In this document: piece after piece, positions 60,032 to 64,000 of the stretch
Layout of the letters: every line of letters begins with the position of its first letter
Position numbering within the stretch: the stretch's first letter is position 1
From: Galdieria partita
Taxonomy: Eukaryota; Rhodophyta; Bangiophyceae; Galdieriales; Galdieriaceae
Reading direction: 5' to 3'
Assembly: GCA_025991245.1 (NCBI GenBank)
Contig: BQMJ01000001.1
Location: 248,001 to 312,000, forward strand
DNA: 64,000 nucleotides
Notes under the pieces: generated by a model
Seen by the model: the letters and a program-made list of their open reading frames with translations, nothing else
Told to the model about the DNA's origin: nothing
Database searches by the model: none
Translations under genes and position numbers: made by a program

Positions 60032-61729
60032 ATGAGTTTTGTTACGGAAAACCCTTATTTGAAAGTATTGCGGGGTAGAATTAGGAACCTTCGCAAAAAT
60101 ATTGACAAGTTAGATCGTCTCGAACAGCTGGCAAACCAAGGTACAGTCCTCAATCCTCAACAGTTGGAAAGTCTTCAGAACAAGTCGTCGAGACAAGCGG
60201 CACTTTGGGAGTTGGAAGATATTTTGATTAGGATGACTTCTATATCTCCAGAACAGGTTCTATCGTCTCTGATACCCATAGTCAAAGAGGAGCCAAGAGA
60301 AACTCACCCATCTTCCCCAAAAGAACAGCAGCCGAGTCAAAAAACTGCCGAGTTGGATCCAAATAGTGATTCCAAGTTATTATTAGAGGAGACTGCAGTC
60401 CAAGCTGAAGAAGGCTCTGAGCAGTTTAAGGAAAAAGAAGAAACTCTGGTTGAAAATATTTTGAAGATTCTTCATGTGAGCGATTTTATTATTAATGAGC
60501 CAGAAGCAGCAGAATGTATCCTCAAGGAAAATCTAGAACTACCACAAGAAAAGTTTGGCAAGCTAAGTCGTGTGCACTTAGATTCTGTTAATTACTTTGC
60601 GAAGATGCTCACATCACCTGATGGAGATGTTCCAATTGAAAGGGCATTAGTGGTTTCAACATATCATGCAATGGAATATTTGCAGAAAAGTAAAAAGGAG
60701 GCTATTCCAGGAATAACTTATGAGTTTCTTTACAAAATAGTTTCCACCATAGCAGCGCATCCATTACTTCAGTTTCGTGGAGCAAACCATTCCAGTAAGA
60801 CCGTTAACGATATCTCAACAGAGCGAGAAAGTCAAAATATGGAAAATGTTGCGGAACAGATAAACTTTTTTGCACAACCAGTTGAGGATGAAGTCGAGTT
60901 AGGGATCGACAGTATAAATAACTTACAAATTGGTGATTCTTCCATTGCAATTAACGTTCAAAATACATTCGCAGATTCTCGAGTGGATAATAACATTGGC
61001 AGTATGCATTTAGATTTAGCATTCAATAGTAATTCTTCCAAGATAATGATTGACGATGACAATATTTTGATTGTTCAAGATAACAACTCTGACAACCCAC
61101 TTGATCATTTCATTGCTTCATCAGCGAGAGATATCTCATTGGAAGAGTCTATTTCACGTTCAGTATTCGCAGATACTGATCCATTTATGAACGACAGTTC
61201 AAGCAACTATCAGAATGGCAATTTATATAAAAGAAGTATCGATAGAATGATAAGTGATTTTATAACTTCTGAGGAACCTGTCTCTGAGCATACCTCTAGT
61301 GGTTTGGATAAATCTTCTCGAGAAGACATCGTTTCTATGCAACTTTTCCATCGAAACAGCATAAATGAAGTGAGCTCTTTGGACTGGGCTGAGGAAGAAA
61401 CTCATCACACACCAGAAGAAACTTATGAGTTCGAATTTGAACCCAATTCAGGCATGCCAAAACGTATTCTGCCAATCATGAGCAAAGGTGGACTGAGCCG
61501 TGATTCACAGAATTCTAAGAGTCATTTGGAAACCAAAGATACTCGTTCGGATGAACAGAGGATTCGAAATAAGGAACCAGACAAGTCACGTTGGTCAAAG
61601 AGTCGTAGCAAACATTCAAGACAGGGTATCGAAGAAGAACGAAGTAAAACACACAACAAACAGCCATTGTGGACTAGAAGGGATAGACGAAATGTGAATG
61701 CAAAACAAACGATCCGAGGCCAAAGTTGA
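60032..61729 (+). CDS. Caprin-like RNA-granule protein
   Basis: Single exon, 565 residues. The N-terminal helical region RGRIRNLRKNIDKLDRLEQL, then GTVLNPQQLESLQNKSS, matches the caprin/plant caprin-like pattern (KKLRxIExL...G..LN.EQ...L..K). A second helical block near VENILKILHVSDFI resembles the caprin dimer domain. Later QINFFAQPVEDEVEL resembles the short FMQxSELE motif of caprins. The rest is Asn/Ser/Asp rich and disordered, ending with an Arg/Lys-rich tail (RWSKSRSKHSRQGIEEE). Caprins bind mRNA and G3BP in stress granules. No RGG-rich end is present, so function is inferred from the helical blocks. The gene starts 61 bases after the GCP4 stop. Confidence 0.5.
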   Translation: MSFVTENPYLKVLRGRIRNLRKNIDKLDRLEQLANQGTVLNPQQLESLQNKSSRQAALWELEDILIRMTSISPEQVLSSLIPIVKEEPRETHPSSPKEQQPSQKTAELDPNSDSKLLLEETAVQAEEGSEQFKEKEETLVENILKILHVSDFIINEPEAAECILKENLELPQEKFGKLSRVHLDSVNYFAKMLTSPDGDVPIERALVVSTYHAMEYLQKSKKEAIPGITYEFLYKIVSTIAAHPLLQFRGANHSSKTVNDISTERESQNMENVAEQINFFAQPVEDEVELGIDSINNLQIGDSSIAINVQNTFADSRVDNNIGSMHLDLAFNSNSSKIMIDDDNILIVQDNNSDNPLDHFIASSARDISLEESISRSVFADTDPFMNDSSSNYQNGNLYKRSIDRMISDFITSEEPVSEHTSSGLDKSSREDIVSMQLFHRNSINEVSSLDWAEEETHHTPEETYEFEFEPNSGMPKRILPIMSKGGLSRDSQNSKSHLETKDTRSDEQRIRNKEPDKSRWSKSRSKHSRQGIEEERSKTHNKQPLWTRRDRRNVNAKQTIRGQS

Positions 61730-61938
61730 GATCTGAATACATTATTGTACTTTTGAAAGTTGAATAATGATGCATGATTTGAGGAGCAGCGGAGTTGGTA
61801 TCTCGTGAATGTAGCAGCTGAAATATCCAAAACTTTTTTATACAAAACAATCAGATCGTGCCTTATTCGAAAAACCAGCGTATATAAAACCATTTTATAA
61901 AAACAACTTCCTATGAAGAATGGATACAATTCATTCAC

Positions 61939-63558
61939 TCAAATAGGAGGAGGACGCTTTTTCCCTCTCCATAGGAACCTTAAAGGAGTTCCTTCAAATC
62001 CAAGTGATTTCCGAAAATAATTTTCGATATATCTTTTGTAGTTGTCCTTGAAAAGCTTCGGCTCATTCACAAACAAAGTAATGGTCGGTGGTTTACTACT
62101 AACTTGAGTACAATAATATATTTTGCCTTGTCTTCCTTGCTTACTTGTGGAAGGAGGATTCCACATGATTGCCTCTTCTAGCACTTGGTTTAATACTGAA
62201 GTAGAAACGCGACGAGAATACTGCTCATATACAGACTCTATCATCTCATAAACTCTTTCACAGCGTTGACCAGTCGAAGCCGAAATGAATAGACAAGGCG
62301 CCCAATCAATAGCTGCAAGTCGTGTTTGAACATACTTTTGTGCTTTTTCATAAGTTTTTTCATCCTTTTGCACTAAATCCCATTTGTTGATCAAAATAAT
62401 ACAACCACGACCTTCTTCTATTATACGTTCAGCCAACTTCTCATCCTGTTCTACTATATCAGCAACTGCATCCACCACCAAAAGAACCAAATCTGCTCTA
62501 CGTATTGCTTTGAATGCTCTATTAATCATGAAAAATTCTGTACCATATTCGACCATTTTCTTTCGTCGAATTCCAGCAGTATCCATTAAGCAATAAATTT
62601 TCTCATCTCTTTGAATAGTGGTATCAATAGTGTCTCTGGTAGTTCCAGAAATGTCGCTAACAATTGCTCGAGTCTCACCAACCAATCTATTCAAAATAGA
62701 AGACTTTCCGGCATTGGGTCGTCCTACAATAGCAATTCTTCTGGCGTTCCTTTCATCCACTAAATAGGGTTCATGAAAAACATTTCCTCGCTCACGTATA
62801 TAGTTTACTAACTTGTCGAGTAGATCCCCCGTTCCATTACCGTGTATTCCACTAACTGGAATAGGTTCTCCTAGACCAAGTTTCCAAAATTCGTTTGCAT
62901 CTAAATAACGCTGTTCTTCGTCACATTTGTTTGCCGCCACCAATACGGGAATACCAAGTCTTCTTATCATCTTGGCAATTTGTATATCTAAATCAACAAC
63001 TCCCACAGTACTATCTACAACGAAAATAGCTGCGGTAGCTTCATTCAAAGCTATCATGGCTTGTTCTCTGATTTCCTTCAGAAATGGTACTTGCTCTTTA
63101 CCTTCATCGAATACCAGACCTCCGGTATCTACCAATTCAAAGTCAATACCATTCCAAAAAGCACGATGATACGTCCTATCTCTAGTAATACCGGGAACAT
63201 CTACAACGATGGCGCCAAAACGAAAGTCTCGAGTTAAACGATTCAGTAGTGTGCTCTTTCCTACATTGGGACGACCCACAATAGCTACTACTGGGAGATT
63301 TCTTCTAATAACCTTAGTTTTAGGAACTTCTTTCAGAATTTCTTCCTGTTCTTCCCTAGTCAGGTCTTTCTTTGTTGACTCTCGCTTTGCAGTCAACTCG
63401 GAAAAGTGTGTTATCGTTGCAAGAGGGGTTTTCTCATAGAATAAAGTATCTTTTTTCAAACATCTTTTACATAACTTATGGTTATTCCATATACGCTTTT
63501 TAGGTGAGAAGGTCTTGTTGGTTCCATTTCTTAAAAGGGTCACGAGTACAAATGCCAT
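61939..63558 (-). CDS. der: Der/EngA double GTPase, probable plastid ribosome assembly factor
   Basis: Der (EngA) has two tandem GTPase domains and a KH-like domain and is needed to mature the 50S ribosomal subunit. Single exon, 539 residues from the ATG at 63556-63558. A basic leader of about 100 residues suits plastid import. G domain 1: GRPNVGKSTLLNRLT, DVPGITRDRTYHRAFWNG, DTGG, ANKCD. G domain 2: GRPNAGKSSILNRLVGETRA, SDISGTTRDTIDTTI, DTAGIRRK, NKWD. The C-terminal KH-like part reads QGKIYYCTQVSSKPPTITLF and NEPKLFKDNYKRYIENYFRK. Bacterial Der is about 490, so the excess is the leader. Cyanobacterial origin by plastid transfer is the natural inference. Confidence 0.92.
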   Translation of the reverse strand: MAFVLVTLLRNGTNKTFSPKKRIWNNHKLCKRCLKKDTLFYEKTPLATITHFSELTAKRESTKKDLTREEQEEILKEVPKTKVIRRNLPVVAIVGRPNVGKSTLLNRLTRDFRFGAIVVDVPGITRDRTYHRAFWNGIDFELVDTGGLVFDEGKEQVPFLKEIREQAMIALNEATAAIFVVDSTVGVVDLDIQIAKMIRRLGIPVLVAANKCDEEQRYLDANEFWKLGLGEPIPVSGIHGNGTGDLLDKLVNYIRERGNVFHEPYLVDERNARRIAIVGRPNAGKSSILNRLVGETRAIVSDISGTTRDTIDTTIQRDEKIYCLMDTAGIRRKKMVEYGTEFFMINRAFKAIRRADLVLLVVDAVADIVEQDEKLAERIIEEGRGCIILINKWDLVQKDEKTYEKAQKYVQTRLAAIDWAPCLFISASTGQRCERVYEMIESVYEQYSRRVSTSVLNQVLEEAIMWNPPSTSKQGRQGKIYYCTQVSSKPPTITLFVNEPKLFKDNYKRYIENYFRKSLGFEGTPLRFLWRGKKRPPPI

Positions 63559-63637
63559 ATAAGGAACTTGAGATTCTTTTGGCGATTTTATTTCGAGATC
63601 GACATTTTGTTCGACCAAAATAGAAACAAAATATATT

Positions 63638-64000
63638 TCAAAGTTCACTATGATCCATTTCAATATCTTCCGTTGGTGTAGTTGTTGCTACCACTTGAGA
63701 TTGTGTAGGTTTCTTAGAGGAACGCTCTAATTGATATCTTTCACCCAATTGATATAGAAACGATACATAAGCTTTTCTTGCTTTGTCCATACTGCCAATA
63801 CGATAAAATTCATTCGGTCCGTGAATATTCTCGTCAGGTAGTCCAAAAGCCAAAAATATCGCAGGCATTTGGAATTCTTTTTGTATAAAGCCTACAATCG
63901 GAATAGAAGCACCTGAACGTACATATTTGGGTTCTTCTTGATAGATATCTAATAAAGTTTCTCGAAGAACTTGATTACTTAACATATCAGGATCTGACTC
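63638..64000 (-). CDS. C-terminal end of an M20-family metallopeptidase (dipeptidase type)
   Basis: The frame runs in from the right edge of the window for 120 codons. It contains KYVRSGASIPIVGFIQKEFQ, PAIFLAFGLPDENIHGPNEF and SMDKARKAYVSFLYQLGERY. The RxGGSIP-like turn followed by FGLPxxxxHxPNE is the end of the M20 catalytic domain (CNDP/DUG1-like carboxypeptidases), with the last zinc ligand His in IHGPNE. About 30 polar residues follow, rich in Thr, Ser and Glu. The catalytic first half lies outside the window. The stop is 79 bases before the Der start on the same strand. Confidence 0.75.
   Translation of the reverse strand, partial: ESDPDMLSNQVLRETLLDIYQEEPKYVRSGASIPIVGFIQKEFQMPAIFLAFGLPDENIHGPNEFYRIGSMDKARKAYVSFLYQLGERYQLERSSKKPTQSQVVATTTPTEDIEMDHSEL

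Noticed and set aside
1-64000. Transposons, LTR or other virus-like elements, CRISPR arrays, long tandem repeats
   Set aside because: No transposase, reverse transcriptase, integrase or capsid-like frame, no terminal repeats and no regularly spaced repeats were seen at any scale.

Overview
The window looks like nuclear DNA from a gene-dense, AT-rich, photosynthetic eukaryote. The best guess is a unicellular red alga of the Galdieria type (Cyanidiophyceae). The organism is inferred, not read directly. Three things support it: 35-57 nt spliceosomal introns, often with a CTAAC- or CTAAT-like branch site just before the AG; gene spacing of tens of bases; and a mix of eukaryotic core genes (COG8, alpha-SNAP, class I HDAC, SCC3/STAG, THOC3, NAF1, GCP4) with plastid-linked genes (thylakoid-type FtsH, Der/EngA, a PSA2-like twin-arginine lumenal zinc-finger protein, CRY-DASH). 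An intronless GlpF-type glycerol channel and a CimA-type citramalate synthase fit an alga with a flexible, partly bacterial-derived metabolism. I saw no rRNA, tRNA, CRISPR array, transposon or virus-like element.

Layout. 1-6.6 kb: the end of one gene, COG8, a long AT-rich spacer, then a 19-exon gene that joins a GT8 and a GT64 glycosyltransferase, and a small coiled-coil membrane protein. 6.8-16.5 kb: CRY-DASH, a type II membrane sulfotransferase-like protein, alpha-SNAP head-to-head with a class I histone deacetylase, an orphan membrane protein and a DNAJC11-like protein. 16.5-18.2 kb: the longest stretch without a recognisable gene. 18.2-31 kb: cohesin SCC3, glucosidase II beta, a probable mitoribosomal protein, THOC3, DUS3, NAF1, the PSA2-like protein and a COQ8-type kinase. 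31-44 kb: glycerol channel, RmlD-like reductase head-to-head with TAN1, a CBM48 protein with a possible prenylation tail, an FkbM-like membrane protein, a C2orf76 homologue, PEX11, FtsH and a secreted Ser/Gly-rich protein. 44-64 kb: small basic protein, CS/PIH1-like protein, SLX1-like nuclease, citramalate synthase, TLDc protein, C5-sterol desaturase, RAMP4, p24/TMED, a USP-type deubiquitinase, a DUF1838-like protein, GCP4, a caprin-like protein, Der GTPase and the end of an M20 peptidase.

Gene models. I joined exons by hand using GT-AG (twice GC-AG) borders. Nearly all complete models sum to a multiple of three, which is a useful internal check. Several alternative upstream starts in open frames are GTG or TTG; I used the first sensible in-frame ATG.

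The most interesting object is the GT8-GT64 fusion at 2507-5460. In land plants the two glycosylation steps on inositol-phosphorylceramide are done by separate enzymes of exactly these two families (IPUT1, GT8; GMT1/GINT1, GT64). A single membrane protein carrying both domains is therefore a candidate bifunctional sphingolipid glycosyltransferase. Second-rank leads are the CBM48 protein ending in a CaaX-like box, a divergent FkbM-like protein with a membrane anchor, and the DUF1838-like gene.
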